From positions 62,001 to 126,000 of the forward strand of contig NZ_PVNH01000002.1 in the NCBI RefSeq assembly GCF_003001955.1: 64,000 nt of DNA, given 5' to 3'. Under the pieces are notes generated by a model, which did no database searches, had not been told where the DNA came from, and saw only the letters and a list, made by a program, of their open reading frames with translations. This stretch comes from Prauserella shujinwangii (GTDB lineage: Bacteria > Actinomycetota > Actinomycetes > Mycobacteriales > Pseudonocardiaceae). The position numbers and the translations under genes were made by a program. This document shows positions 46,090-54,922 of this stretch, piece after piece (position 1 is the first letter of the stretch; each line of letters starts with the position of its first letter).

Positions 46090-46608
46090 TCAGCTGTCCA
46101 GCTGCCACTTGTAGACGGCGTTCTTCACCGGCGCGTTGAACGTCCGCTTCCACACCGTGCGGACGTCGCACGGCGCCACGATCCTCGTCTTGGTCGCCGT
46201 GAACTTGCGGCCCTCCTTGTACTGCTGCAGCCGCTTGGTCTTGCCGGACGGCACGGTGGCCGAGTACGACCAGGAGTCCGACTTCGAGTAGCTCGCGCCC
46301 ACCGTGACGCTGAGGGACACGCTGGCCTTGGCGAACACCACCCCGGCCTCGGCGCTGGTGGTTCCGGACACCGAGGCGTTGACCGTCGAGGTGGTCGTCT
46401 TGTTGTAGGTGATCGTGCCCGGGCCCCTGAGGTAGTCGCTGCGCAGGTTGGTCTTGATCCAGCTGCGGGAGGAGTTGGAGATGCTGTAGTACACGTTGCC
46501 GACCTCCGGACAGGCCGCGACGGCCTGGGCACCGGCCCCGAGGGCCGCGGGAGCCACGGTGACCGACAAGGCCAGCGCCACCACGCTGCCGAGCTGACGG
46601 ATTCGCAT
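46090..46608 (-). CDS. Secreted Ser/Thr-rich beta-strand protein (aerolysin-like pattern)
   Basis: A 172-residue exported protein. A Sec signal peptide (~1-30, ALALSVTVAPAALGAGAQAVAA) is followed by a short Cys-containing N-terminus. Long runs of alternating polar/nonpolar residues follow: TTTSTVNASVSGTTSAEAG, VVFAKASVSLSVTVGASYSK and SDSWSYSATVPSGKTKRLQQ. The order (alternating hairpin, VVFAKASVSLSVTVG, SWSYSATVPSGK) resembles the pore-forming module of aerolysin/ETX-MTX2 proteins. Two Cys (one N-terminal, one in IVAPCDVRT) could form a disulfide. No receptor-binding domain is present. Function unknown; the similarity is by pattern only. Confidence 0.7.
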   Translation of the reverse strand: MRIRQLGSVVALALSVTVAPAALGAGAQAVAACPEVGNVYYSISNSSRSWIKTNLRSDYLRGPGTITYNKTTTSTVNASVSGTTSAEAGVVFAKASVSLSVTVGASYSKSDSWSYSATVPSGKTKRLQQYKEGRKFTATKTRIVAPCDVRTVWKRTFNAPVKNAVYKWQLDS

Positions 46609-46731
46609 GAGGTGTTCCTGTCTGTGAACATCACGCAGCGGACGGATGTCCGGTGCGCGCTGAACCTAGCGAGGAATGCACAGCGCGCTCGTCGCTTCCC
46701 GCCTGCTCCCTACCAAAGTCGGGAGGCGGCC

Positions 46732-47571
46732 CTACCTTCGGCGGGCGGCGAGCACGGCGTCGTAAAGCTCCTTCTTGGACACCCCGGCGGCCCCGGCGAC
46801 CTCGGCGGCCGCGGCCTTGAGCCGCTCGCCCGCGGCCACCCGGTCGGTGACCTCCTCGACCAGGTCCGCCACGCTCACCTCGCGGGGCGCCGCCCCGGCG
46901 AGCACCACGGTGACCTCACCGCGCACCCCGCCCCCGGCCCACGCGGCGAGCTCGGCGAGGGAACCGCGCCGGACCTCCTCGTAGGTCTTGGTCAGCTCCC
47001 GGCACACGGCGGCCCTGCGGTCCGGGCCGAGCGCCTCCGCGGCGTCCCGCAGCGTGGCGGCCAGCCGGTGCGGCGACTCGAAGAACACGGTCGTGCGCCG
47101 CTCGGCGGCCAGGTCGCGGAACCACCTCGCCCGCTCGCCACCCTTGCGGGGCGCGAAGCCCTCGAAGCAGAACCGGTCGGACGGCAGCCCGGAGACCGCC
47201 AGCGCCGTGGTGACCGCCGAAGGCCCCGGCAGGCACGTCACCGGCAGATCCTCGGCCACGCACGCCGCGACCAGGCGATAGCCGGGGTCGGACACGCTGG
47301 GCATCCCCGCGTCGGTGACCAGCAGCACGGTCTCGTCCCGGCGCAGCGCGTCGAGCAGCCCGGGCAGGCGGGCCGGCTCGACGTCCTCGTAGAAGCTGAC
47401 CACCCGGCCGCGCGGGGTGACGCCGAGCGCGGTGGCGAGCGACCGCAGCCGCCGGGTGTCCTCGGCGGCCACCACGTCGGCCTCCGCAAGCGCCTGGGCC
47501 AGGCGAGGCGAGGCGTCCCGCGAGTCACCGAGCGGCGTCGCGGCCAGTACCAGACGGCCGGGCTGAGACAT
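46732..47571 (-). CDS. rsmI: 16S rRNA 2'-O-ribose methyltransferase RsmI
   Basis: A 279-residue tetrapyrrole-methylase-fold enzyme that methylates the 2'-OH of C1402 in 16S rRNA. Signatures: LVLAATPLGDSRDASPRLAQ, VVAAEDTRRLRSL, the highly conserved LVTDAGMPSVSDPGYRLVAA, LPGPSAVTTALAVSGLPSDR and FFESPHRLAATL. ATG 47571. It is divergent from pmt, the same arrangement as Rv1003/Rv1002c. Confidence 0.96.
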   Translation of the reverse strand: MSQPGRLVLAATPLGDSRDASPRLAQALAEADVVAAEDTRRLRSLATALGVTPRGRVVSFYEDVEPARLPGLLDALRRDETVLLVTDAGMPSVSDPGYRLVAACVAEDLPVTCLPGPSAVTTALAVSGLPSDRFCFEGFAPRKGGERARWFRDLAAERRTTVFFESPHRLAATLRDAAEALGPDRRAAVCRELTKTYEEVRRGSLAELAAWAGGGVRGEVTVVLAGAAPREVSVADLVEEVTDRVAAGERLKAAAAEVAGAAGVSKKELYDAVLAARRR

Positions 47572-47633
47572 GATCCGAGGCTAGCGGGGCCGTCGACACG
47601 CAGCTCACGCCGCCGCCCCTAGGATCGACCTCC

Positions 47634-49208
47634 GTGACCGCACTCCTCACTCGTTCGCCGGGGGACGGTGCGGGCCCGGATCCCGAGCCGGCCACCCGGC
47701 CGCCGAGCGACCGCGAGGCCACGCTGCTCGGCAGGCCGATGCCCGGCGACCGGATGCGCGCCCTCGTCGTCACCGTCGTGCTGACGGCGATCGGTGCCTT
47801 CGTGCGGCTGCAGAACCTCGGCTTCCCCACCGACAAGGGCACCCCCGTCTTCGACGAGAAGCACTACGTGCCGCAGGCGTTCCAGATGCTGCGCAACGGG
47901 GGGTACGAGGACAACTACGGCTACGAGCTGATCGTCCACCCGCCGCTGGCGAAGCAGCTGATCGCGGTCGGCGAGTGGCTGTTCGGCTACAACGGCTGGG
48001 GGTGGCGGTTCAGCGCCGCCATCGCCGGCACGGTGATCATCCTGCTGACCATCCGCATCGCGCGGCGGCTCACGCGCTCGACCCTGCTCGGCGCGATCGC
48101 CGGGATCCTGGTGATCTGCGACGGCGTGCTGCACCTGCAGTCGCGGATGGGGATGCTGGACATCTTCATCACGTTGTTCGTGCTGGCGGCGTTCGGCTGC
48201 GTGCTGCTCGACCGGGAGCAGGTGCGGGAACGGCTGGCGGTCGCCGTGCGCGAGGGATGGGCAGGCGAGACGCCGTACGGGCCGCGGCTCGGTTTCCGGT
48301 GGTGGCGCTTCACCGGCGGGGTGATGCTGGGCCTGGCCACCGCGGTCAAGTGGTCCGGCGCCTACTACGTGGTCGCGTTCGTGCTGCTGACGCTCGCGTT
48401 CGACGTCGCGGCCCGGCGCGCCGCCGGGGTGGAACGGCCCTGGCTCGGCGTGCTGCGGCGGGACGTGCTCCCCGCGGCGTGGAGCATCGGTTTCATCGCC
48501 GTGGTCGGGTACCTCAGCAGCTGGTGGGCGTGGTTCGCCAGCGAGACGGCCACCGACCGGCACTACGTGGAGATCCAGAACGTCGGCGCGGGCCCGTTCG
48601 GCTTCGTGCCCGACGCGCTGCGGTCGCTGTTCCTCTACACGACCAACGTGCTCGACTTCCACGAGGGCCTGACGACGCCGGAGGACGACCCGCACCCGTG
48701 GGAGTCGAAGCCGTGGACGTGGCCGATGGGGCTGCGGCCGATGCTCTACTACTACGAGTCGGGTCAGGAGGCGGCCGGCTGCGGCGAGACCGACTGCGTG
48801 AGCGCGACGATGCTCGTCGGCACGCCGGCGATGTGGTGGCTCGCGCTGCCGGTCATCGGCTGGGGGCTCTGGCGGTCGGTGTTCCGGGCGGACTGGCGCT
48901 ACGCGGCCGTGCTGGCCGGCTACGGGGCGGGGTTGCTGCCCTGGTTCGCGATGCTCGACCGGCAGATGTACTTCTTCTACGCCACCCCGATGGCGCCGTT
49001 CCTGGTGCTGGGGCTGACGCTGGTGCTCGGGCAGGTCCTGGGCAGCGCGCGGGCCGGGTTCGAACGACGCGGCACCGGGCTGCTGGTCGTGGCCCTGTAC
49101 ACCGGTCTGGTGGTGGCCAACTTCGTGTGGCTGTGGCCGATCCTCAACGGCGACTCGATCACCAACGAACGCTGGCAGGCCGAGCTCTGGCTGCCGTCCT
49201 GGCGCTGA
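47634..49208 (+). CDS. pmt: Protein O-mannosyltransferase (PMT, GT39)
   Basis: A 524-residue polytopic membrane enzyme transferring mannose from polyprenyl-phosphate mannose to secreted proteins. Near the N-terminus are FVRLQNLGFP and the catalytic loop FDEKHYVPQAFQMLRNGGYE (acidic Asp-Glu), then IVHPPLAKQLIA. About ten or more helices follow, with SRMGMLDIFIT, ATAVKWSGAYY and the C-terminal 4TM region (MYFFYATPMAPFLVLGLTLV). GTG 47634 lies 8 nt after TAGGAT, suggesting a leaderless transcript. Ends at palindrome A4. Confidence 0.93.
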   Translation: MTALLTRSPGDGAGPDPEPATRPPSDREATLLGRPMPGDRMRALVVTVVLTAIGAFVRLQNLGFPTDKGTPVFDEKHYVPQAFQMLRNGGYEDNYGYELIVHPPLAKQLIAVGEWLFGYNGWGWRFSAAIAGTVIILLTIRIARRLTRSTLLGAIAGILVICDGVLHLQSRMGMLDIFITLFVLAAFGCVLLDREQVRERLAVAVREGWAGETPYGPRLGFRWWRFTGGVMLGLATAVKWSGAYYVVAFVLLTLAFDVAARRAAGVERPWLGVLRRDVLPAAWSIGFIAVVGYLSSWWAWFASETATDRHYVEIQNVGAGPFGFVPDALRSLFLYTTNVLDFHEGLTTPEDDPHPWESKPWTWPMGLRPMLYYYESGQEAAGCGETDCVSATMLVGTPAMWWLALPVIGWGLWRSVFRADWRYAAVLAGYGAGLLPWFAMLDRQMYFFYATPMAPFLVLGLTLVLGQVLGSARAGFERRGTGLLVVALYTGLVVANFVWLWPILNGDSITNERWQAELWLPSWR

Positions 49209-49210
49209 CC

Positions 49211-49260
49211 GGCTCGTGAGTGAAAAACGTCGTTCTAACCACGTTCTTCACTCACGAGCC
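49211..49260. repeat. Palindrome family A, copy 4
   Basis: A 50-bp inverted repeat with 20-nt arms (one mismatch) beginning GGCTCGTGAGTGAAAAACGT around CGTTCTAACC. It fills the convergent gap between pmt and the kinase gene. Confidence 0.92.
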
Positions 49261-49276
49261 CCGGCGGTTGGTTCCC

Positions 49277-51022
49277 TCAGCGCACCCGGGGCACGACGCG
49301 GGTGACGGGGCCGTCCACCGACTTGCCCGCCCGCGAGAGCCAGCCCTCGACCTCCTTGCTCACGGCGCGCAGGGTCGGCCGGTTGCGGGGCTCCGGGTCG
49401 AGCGAGGCGATGAGCAGCCTGGCGTGCACGCTCTGCCGGGGCAGCCGCGACGGCGGCTCCGCTCGCGCGGCGGCCATCAGCGCCGCCATCGGCGTCTCCC
49501 GCGTGCCCCGGGGCGGGTAGCCCGACAGCGCGTAGCTCACGGTCGCCGCGAGCTGCCACGCGTCGGACGCGGGGCTGGCGGGGGCTCCCCCGGCCGTTTC
49601 CGGCGCCACGAAGTCGGGCGTGCCGATCATCATGCCGGTGGCGGTCAGGGTCGAGTCGCCCTTGCTGCGGGCGATGCCGAAGTCGATGAGGTGCGGCATG
49701 CCTGCCGGGTCGACTATCACGTTCGACGGCTTGACGTCGCGATGCAGCACACCCTTGTCGTGTGCGGCCGACAGCGCGCTCGCCATGGTCGCCCACAGCC
49801 TGCCCGCGGCGACGTCGTCGAGCGTGCCACCGGTGTCGACCGCTGTGGCGAGCGACTGGCCGTGCAGGTACTCCATCACCAGCGCCAGCCCGTCGGGCTC
49901 CTCCACGAGGTCGTAAACCCGCACGCAGTGGGGGTGGCTCAGCGCGGCGAGCGCCCTGCCCTCCCGCTGCATCCGCTGCTCGGTGTCCCGGTCGGGCGCG
50001 TGCGCGATCTTCAGCGCGACCGTGCGGCCGAGCTGGGTGTCGACGGCCTCCCACACCGTGCCGAAACCGCCGTGCCCCAGCCTGCGGACCCGCCGGAACC
50101 GGCTGCTGCCCGCACCCGCGGAACCGGGCGGAACGGGCACCGGGCCGGGCGCGGCGGCGAGCTCCTGCGGCGGCTCCGGCGACGGCGCGACGGCGGTCGG
50201 CGGGTACTGCCGAGGCGGTGGTTGCGGCGGTGGCGGCGGCTTCTGTTCCTGCTCCGGCGGCACGTACGGCGGCGGTTTGCGCTCCTCGGCCTGCGGGAGG
50301 GGCGGCGGCTGCTCCCGCTGCGGCGGCCGGTCGGAGTTCTGGATGGTCGACCAGCTCGGCGGCCCGACCAGGGCCACCGGGATGATGCCGAGCACGGTGA
50401 CCGGCAGGTAACCCAGCCACAGGTGCACCGCCGTGTTGGCCTCCACCCCGGCGGAGAGCAGGACGAAGGCGACGAACGGGATCCACAGCAGCCTGCCCGG
50501 CCACTTCGGGCCCCGGCGCAGCGCGGTGCGCATGAGCAGCACGGTGCCGAGCAGCGCGAGCACCGGAAGGCCGATCAGCCCGCCGAGGTAGTAGCCGTAC
50601 GCGAACACGTCACCCGAGGGGTAGAACAGCGTCTCGTAGACGTTCTGGCCGCCGCCGAGGTACTCGGCCTGCGTGCCGACGAAGCAGTACTGCACACCCA
50701 GCTCGCTCACCGCGCTCTGGGAGAGCCCGCCCGCGCGCCCGTCGAACACCGCGCGGAACACCGACGAGATGCCGTTCGCGTACAGCCACGGCAGCAGGAA
50801 GACGAGCAGGAACCCGATGGCGCCGATGACGATGAGCGGGGGGCCGTGGTAGCGGTTGCCGGTGAACTTCCGCATGATCGCCACCACCACGGCGGCGGCG
50901 ACTGGGAACAGCGCGATGATCGATCCGGCCGCGCTCGTCGCCCACGCCCAGTCCCCGGGGCAGAACCCCGGCGCGAACAGGGCATGCGCCAGCGACAGCA
51001 GCGCGCTCGCGATCGATTCCAC
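49277..51022 (-). CDS. Ser/Thr protein kinase with N-terminal membrane domain
   Basis: A 581-residue protein with an inverted layout compared with PknB. Residues 1-220 hold about five hydrophobic segments (~31-50, 62-80, 141-164, 179-195, 204-220) with an exported Cys/Tyr-rich loop (~83-138). Residues ~225-300 are a Pro-rich linker (about half proline in KPPPPPQPPPRQYPP). The kinase domain (~309-565) carries GHGGFGTVWEA, Lys338 in VALKIAH, HRDVKPSNVI (427-436), DFG (447-449) and APE (473-475), so it should be active. The external loop may sense a signal. Divergent to prpE. GTG 51022. Confidence 0.85.
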   Translation of the reverse strand: MESIASALLSLAHALFAPGFCPGDWAWATSAAGSIIALFPVAAAVVVAIMRKFTGNRYHGPPLIVIGAIGFLLVFLLPWLYANGISSVFRAVFDGRAGGLSQSAVSELGVQYCFVGTQAEYLGGGQNVYETLFYPSGDVFAYGYYLGGLIGLPVLALLGTVLLMRTALRRGPKWPGRLLWIPFVAFVLLSAGVEANTAVHLWLGYLPVTVLGIIPVALVGPPSWSTIQNSDRPPQREQPPPLPQAEERKPPPYVPPEQEQKPPPPPQPPPRQYPPTAVAPSPEPPQELAAAPGPVPVPPGSAGAGSSRFRRVRRLGHGGFGTVWEAVDTQLGRTVALKIAHAPDRDTEQRMQREGRALAALSHPHCVRVYDLVEEPDGLALVMEYLHGQSLATAVDTGGTLDDVAAGRLWATMASALSAAHDKGVLHRDVKPSNVIVDPAGMPHLIDFGIARSKGDSTLTATGMMIGTPDFVAPETAGGAPASPASDAWQLAATVSYALSGYPPRGTRETPMAALMAAARAEPPSRLPRQSVHARLLIASLDPEPRNRPTLRAVSKEVEGWLSRAGKSVDGPVTRVVPRVR

Positions 51023-51174
51023 CCTCGCTCCTTAACAACCCGTGTCCCCCTGCACCGTCCGCCTCACAGTATGTCGGCTCGGTATCCGCAGGACGCGCGT
51101 GGTGCTGTTCCGGTTGGCTCACGAGACCGTAACCTGCGGGAAGCACGGTTCCGCTCGATGGCGAGGAGGAAGCA

Positions 51175-53073
51175 ATGGGCGTGTATTCCGACACCTACCG
51201 GCGCAGCCTGGAGGATCCGGAGGGGTTCTGGCTGGCCGCGGCGGAGGCCGTCGACTGGAGCCGCGAACCCACCCGCGCCCTCGACTCCTCCCGCGCACCG
51301 CTCTACCGCTGGTTCCCCGACGGGGAGCTGAACACCGCCTACAACGCCCTCGACCGGCACGTCGAGCGGGGCAGGGGCGGGCAGGCCGCGCTCATCTGGG
51401 ACTCGCCGGTGACCGGTTCCCGGCGGACCTACACCTACACCGAGCTGCGCGACGAGGTGGCCCGGTTCGCGGGTGCGCTGCGTTCCCTCGGCGTCACCCA
51501 CGGCGACCGCGTCATCGTCTATATGCCGATGGTCCCCGAGGCCGTCGTCGCCATGCTCGCCTGCGCCCGGATCGGCGCCGTGCACTCGGTGGTGTTCGGC
51601 GGGTTCGCCCCGAAGGAGCTGGCGGCCCGCATCGAGGACGCGAAGCCGAAGGTGATCGTCGCCGCCTCGTGCGGCATCGAACCGGCCAGGACCGTCGAGT
51701 ACAAGCCGATCATCGAGGCCGCGCTGGAAACCACCGGGCACCAGCCGGACCGCGTCGTGGTGCTGCAGCGGGAGGCGGCCAGGGCCGAACTCGGCGAGCG
51801 GGACGTCGACTGGGCCGAGCTGATGGCGGGCGCGTCGCCGGCCGAGCCGGTTCCGGTGGCGGCGACCGATCCCCTCTACATCCTCTACACCTCGGGCACC
51901 ACGGGCAGGCCGAAGGGTGTCGTCCGCGACAACGGCGGGCACGCGGTCGCGCTGGCGTGGTCGATGGGCGCGGTCTACGACGTGCGTCCCGGCGACATCT
52001 GGTGGACGGCGTCCGACGTCGGCTGGGTGGTCGGCCACTCCTACATCGTGTACGGGCCGCTGCTGGTCGGCGCGACGTCGATCCTGTACGAGGGCAAGCC
52101 GGTGGGCACGCCGGACGCGGGGGCGTTCTGGCGGGTGATCGCCGAGCACGGCGCCAAGGCGCTGTTCACCGCGCCGACCGCGCTGCGGGCGATCAAGAAG
52201 GTCGACCCGGACGGCGCCGAGATCGCCAGGTACGACCTGGCGAAGTTCGGCACGCTGTTCCTGGCGGGCGAACGGCTGGACCCGGAGACCTACCACTGGG
52301 CGCACGAGAAGCTGGGCGTGCCGGTGATCGACCACTGGTGGCAGACCGAGACGGGCTGGCCGATCGCGGCCAACCCGAGGGGGATCGAGCAGCTGCCGGT
52401 GAAACCGGGGTCCGCCACCGTCCCGGTGCCGGGCTGGGACGTGCGCATCCTCGACCAGTCGGGCGAGGAGCTGCCCGCGGGCCAGGAGGGCGCCATCGCG
52501 ATCCGGCTGCCGCTGCCGCCCGGCGCGCTGCCCACCCTGTGGGGTGACGACGAGCGGTACGTCGAGGCGTATCTCTCGCGGTACGAGGGCCACTACCTGA
52601 CCGGCGACTCCGGCTACCGCGACGCCGACGGCTACCTGTTCGTCATGGGCCGCACCGACGACGTGATCAACGTGGCCGGGCACCGGCTGTCGACCGGCTC
52701 GATGGAGGCCGTGCTCGCCGCGCATCCCGCCGTGGCCGAGTGCGCGGTGATCGGGGTGCGCGATCAGCTCAAGGGTCAGCTGCCACGGGGGTTCGTGGTC
52801 CTGAAGTCCGGTGTGGACATCCCGGAGGACCAGCTCCGCGACGAGCTGGTCGCGGCGGTGCGCCGGGACATCGGCCCGGTGGCGGCGTTCCGGGACGTGT
52901 CGGTTGTGGACGCGCTGCCGAAGACACGGTCCGGCAAGATCCTGCGCAAGACGATGCGGGGGATCGCCGACGGCAGGGAGGAGCCGGTGCCGTCGACCAT
53001 CGAGGACCCGGCGGTGCTCGACGCGCTGCGCGAGGTCCTGCGTCCTGGCGATTTCCCACCTGGAGATCGTTGA
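51175..53073 (+). CDS. prpE: Propionyl-CoA synthetase-like acyl-CoA synthetase
   Basis: A 632-residue AMP-forming ligase of the acetyl/propionyl-CoA synthetase family. N-terminal NTAYNALDRHVERGRGGQAA, VVFGGFAPKELAARIEDAKP, P-loop YILYTSGTTGRPKGVVRDNG, WWTASDVGWVVGHSYIVYGP, HWWQTETGWPIAANPRG and the catalytic Lys in TRSGKILRKTMRGIADG. The VVRDNGGH and PRGIEQLPVKPGS segments favour PrpE over Acs. It activates propionate (or similar short acids) to the acyl-CoA. ATG 51175 follows GAGGAGGA. BCCT follows after 53 bp. Confidence 0.88.
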   Translation: MGVYSDTYRRSLEDPEGFWLAAAEAVDWSREPTRALDSSRAPLYRWFPDGELNTAYNALDRHVERGRGGQAALIWDSPVTGSRRTYTYTELRDEVARFAGALRSLGVTHGDRVIVYMPMVPEAVVAMLACARIGAVHSVVFGGFAPKELAARIEDAKPKVIVAASCGIEPARTVEYKPIIEAALETTGHQPDRVVVLQREAARAELGERDVDWAELMAGASPAEPVPVAATDPLYILYTSGTTGRPKGVVRDNGGHAVALAWSMGAVYDVRPGDIWWTASDVGWVVGHSYIVYGPLLVGATSILYEGKPVGTPDAGAFWRVIAEHGAKALFTAPTALRAIKKVDPDGAEIARYDLAKFGTLFLAGERLDPETYHWAHEKLGVPVIDHWWQTETGWPIAANPRGIEQLPVKPGSATVPVPGWDVRILDQSGEELPAGQEGAIAIRLPLPPGALPTLWGDDERYVEAYLSRYEGHYLTGDSGYRDADGYLFVMGRTDDVINVAGHRLSTGSMEAVLAAHPAVAECAVIGVRDQLKGQLPRGFVVLKSGVDIPEDQLRDELVAAVRRDIGPVAAFRDVSVVDALPKTRSGKILRKTMRGIADGREEPVPSTIEDPAVLDALREVLRPGDFPPGDR

Positions 53074-53126
53074 CAGTGTTGGTCGCTCACGGATAGTTTT
53101 CCCGTCCACAAGGGACGGGGAGGGCC

Positions 53127-54824
53127 ATGCTGGAGAGACTGCAGCGCGCGCTGGGGCTGAAGACGAACCCGGCGATCTTCTTCACGTCAGCGGCGCTGGT
53201 GTTCGTCTTCGTCGTGTGCTCCGTCGTGTTCACCGACGCCGTCGACGCGGCCTTCGGCGCGGCCTCCGACGCGATCAAGACCAACCTCGGGTGGTTCTAC
53301 ATCCTCGGGGTCACGTCCTTCCTGGTGTTCCTGCTGTGGATCGCGCTGAGCCGGTTCGGCCACGTGCGTCTCGGCGGCAAGGACGCGCGTCCGGAGTACG
53401 GCAACGTCACGTGGTTCGGCATGCTGTTCGCCGCGGGCATCGGCACGATCCTGATGTTCTGGGGCGTCGCCGAGCCGATCAACCACTTCGCCAACCCGCC
53501 CCTGAGCGGGGTGGACGAGCAGGTCGCCTCGCTCAGCGAGTCGGCGGGCAGCGCGGAGGCGTTCGCCGAGGGACTGCGGGAGATACCGGTCCAGGCCGGC
53601 GACGCGGTGCCGCTGAGCGAGGACGCGGCGAACCAGGCGATCGGGTTCACCCTGTACCACTTCGGCTTCCACACCTGGGCGATCTTCACCCTGCCCGCGC
53701 TGGCGTTCGCCTACTTCGCCTACCGGAGGGGGCTGCCGTTCCGCGTCAGTTCGATCTTCCACCCGATCCTCGGTGAGCGGATCAACGGCCCGATCGGCAA
53801 GGTCATCGACGTGACCGCCGTGATCGGCACACTGTTCGGCGTCGCGGTGTCCATCGGGCTCGGCACCCTGCAGATCAACAGCGGGCTCAACGGCCTGTTC
53901 GGCATCGAGATCGGCAAGCCCACCCAGATCGCCATCATCGCCATCGTCACGACGATCGCCACCATCTCGGTGGTGCTGGGCCTGGACAAGGGCATCAAGT
54001 GGCTGTCCAACATCAACATCTGGATGGCCGTGGGCCTGCTGGTGTTCATCCTGCTCGCCGGCTCGACGGTGTTCCTGCTCCGCGGGGTGATCGAGAGCGC
54101 GGGCACCTACCTCTCCGCGCTCATTCCCCTGTCGTTCTGGAACGACACCCTGCCCGCGGAAGGCTGGGGCTGGCAGGGCAACTGGACCGTGTTCTACTGG
54201 GCGTGGACGATCACGTGGGCGCCGTTCGTCGGCATCTTCGTCGCCCGCATCTCGAAGGGCCGGTCGATCCGCGAGTTCGTGCTCGGGGTGCTCGGCGCCC
54301 CGGTCGCGTTCTCGGTGGTGTGGTTCAGCGTCTTCGGGCTCTCCGCGATCAACATCGAGTGGCACGACCCCGGCTCGCTCGTCGGCCCCGTGGTGCAGGA
54401 GGGCGATACGGCCAGTGCGCTGTTCTCCTTCCTGGAGAACTTCCCCGCCACCGAGTTCGTCATGGCGATGTCGGTGCTCATCGTCGTCATCTTCTTCACC
54501 ACCTCCTCCGACTCGGCCTCGCTGGTGGTCGACATGCTCACCTCCGGCAACGCGCTCAACCCGCCCACCCGGCAGCGGGTGTTCTGGGCCGTGCTGGAAG
54601 GCGTGGTCGCGGCGACGCTGATCGCCGCGACCGGCCAGGAGGCGCTGCAGGCGCTGGAGGAGGTCATCACCGTCCTGGGCCTTCCGTTCTTCCTGGTCGC
54701 TTTCCTGACGATGTACTGCCTGGTCCGGGCGTTGCGGGAGGACGTGGCCGACGAGGAGTTGCTGCCGAGGCGCACGCGGAGGATGCTCGCGAAGCGACGG
54801 GAGAAGGCGCCCGCCCCGGACTGA
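53127..54824 (+). CDS. BCCT-family betaine/choline/carnitine transporter
   Basis: A 565-residue polytopic transporter with about 12 helices. Family marks: NVTWFGMLFAAGIGTILMFW (start of the conserved Gly-rich helix), FTLYHFGFHTWAIFTLPALA, and WAWTITWAPFVGIFVARISK, then GRSIREFVLG (the BCCT signature), then FTTSSDSASLVVDMLTSGN. The C-terminal tail is short and charged (RRTRRMLAKRREKAPAPD), so osmosensing by a long tail like that of BetP is not suggested. It imports quaternary amines with Na+ or H+. ATG 53127 after GGGGAGGG. Confidence 0.93.
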   Translation: MLERLQRALGLKTNPAIFFTSAALVFVFVVCSVVFTDAVDAAFGAASDAIKTNLGWFYILGVTSFLVFLLWIALSRFGHVRLGGKDARPEYGNVTWFGMLFAAGIGTILMFWGVAEPINHFANPPLSGVDEQVASLSESAGSAEAFAEGLREIPVQAGDAVPLSEDAANQAIGFTLYHFGFHTWAIFTLPALAFAYFAYRRGLPFRVSSIFHPILGERINGPIGKVIDVTAVIGTLFGVAVSIGLGTLQINSGLNGLFGIEIGKPTQIAIIAIVTTIATISVVLGLDKGIKWLSNINIWMAVGLLVFILLAGSTVFLLRGVIESAGTYLSALIPLSFWNDTLPAEGWGWQGNWTVFYWAWTITWAPFVGIFVARISKGRSIREFVLGVLGAPVAFSVVWFSVFGLSAINIEWHDPGSLVGPVVQEGDTASALFSFLENFPATEFVMAMSVLIVVIFFTTSSDSASLVVDMLTSGNALNPPTRQRVFWAVLEGVVAATLIAATGQEALQALEEVITVLGLPFFLVAFLTMYCLVRALREDVADEELLPRRTRRMLAKRREKAPAPD

Positions 54825-54873
54825 CGCACGAACTCCGGCACTAGTCCGAACGGCGGATGTCCAGGCCCGCGAT

Positions 54874-54889
54874 ATTGGTCTATACCTTT
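54874..54889 (+). promoter_or_regulatory. DasR-responsive element (dre) upstream of hexosaminidase
   Basis: ATTGGTCTATACCTTT matches the dre consensus (A-S-TGGTCTAGACCA-S-T) in the central GGTCTANACC. It lies 34 bp upstream of the hexosaminidase GTG. DasR is the GntR-family regulator of GlcNAc and chitin metabolism in actinomycetes; its gene is not in the window. Confidence 0.7.
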
Positions 54890-54922
54890 ACGCACTGCCC
54901 TCTCCCCTACAGGAGGTGCTTC

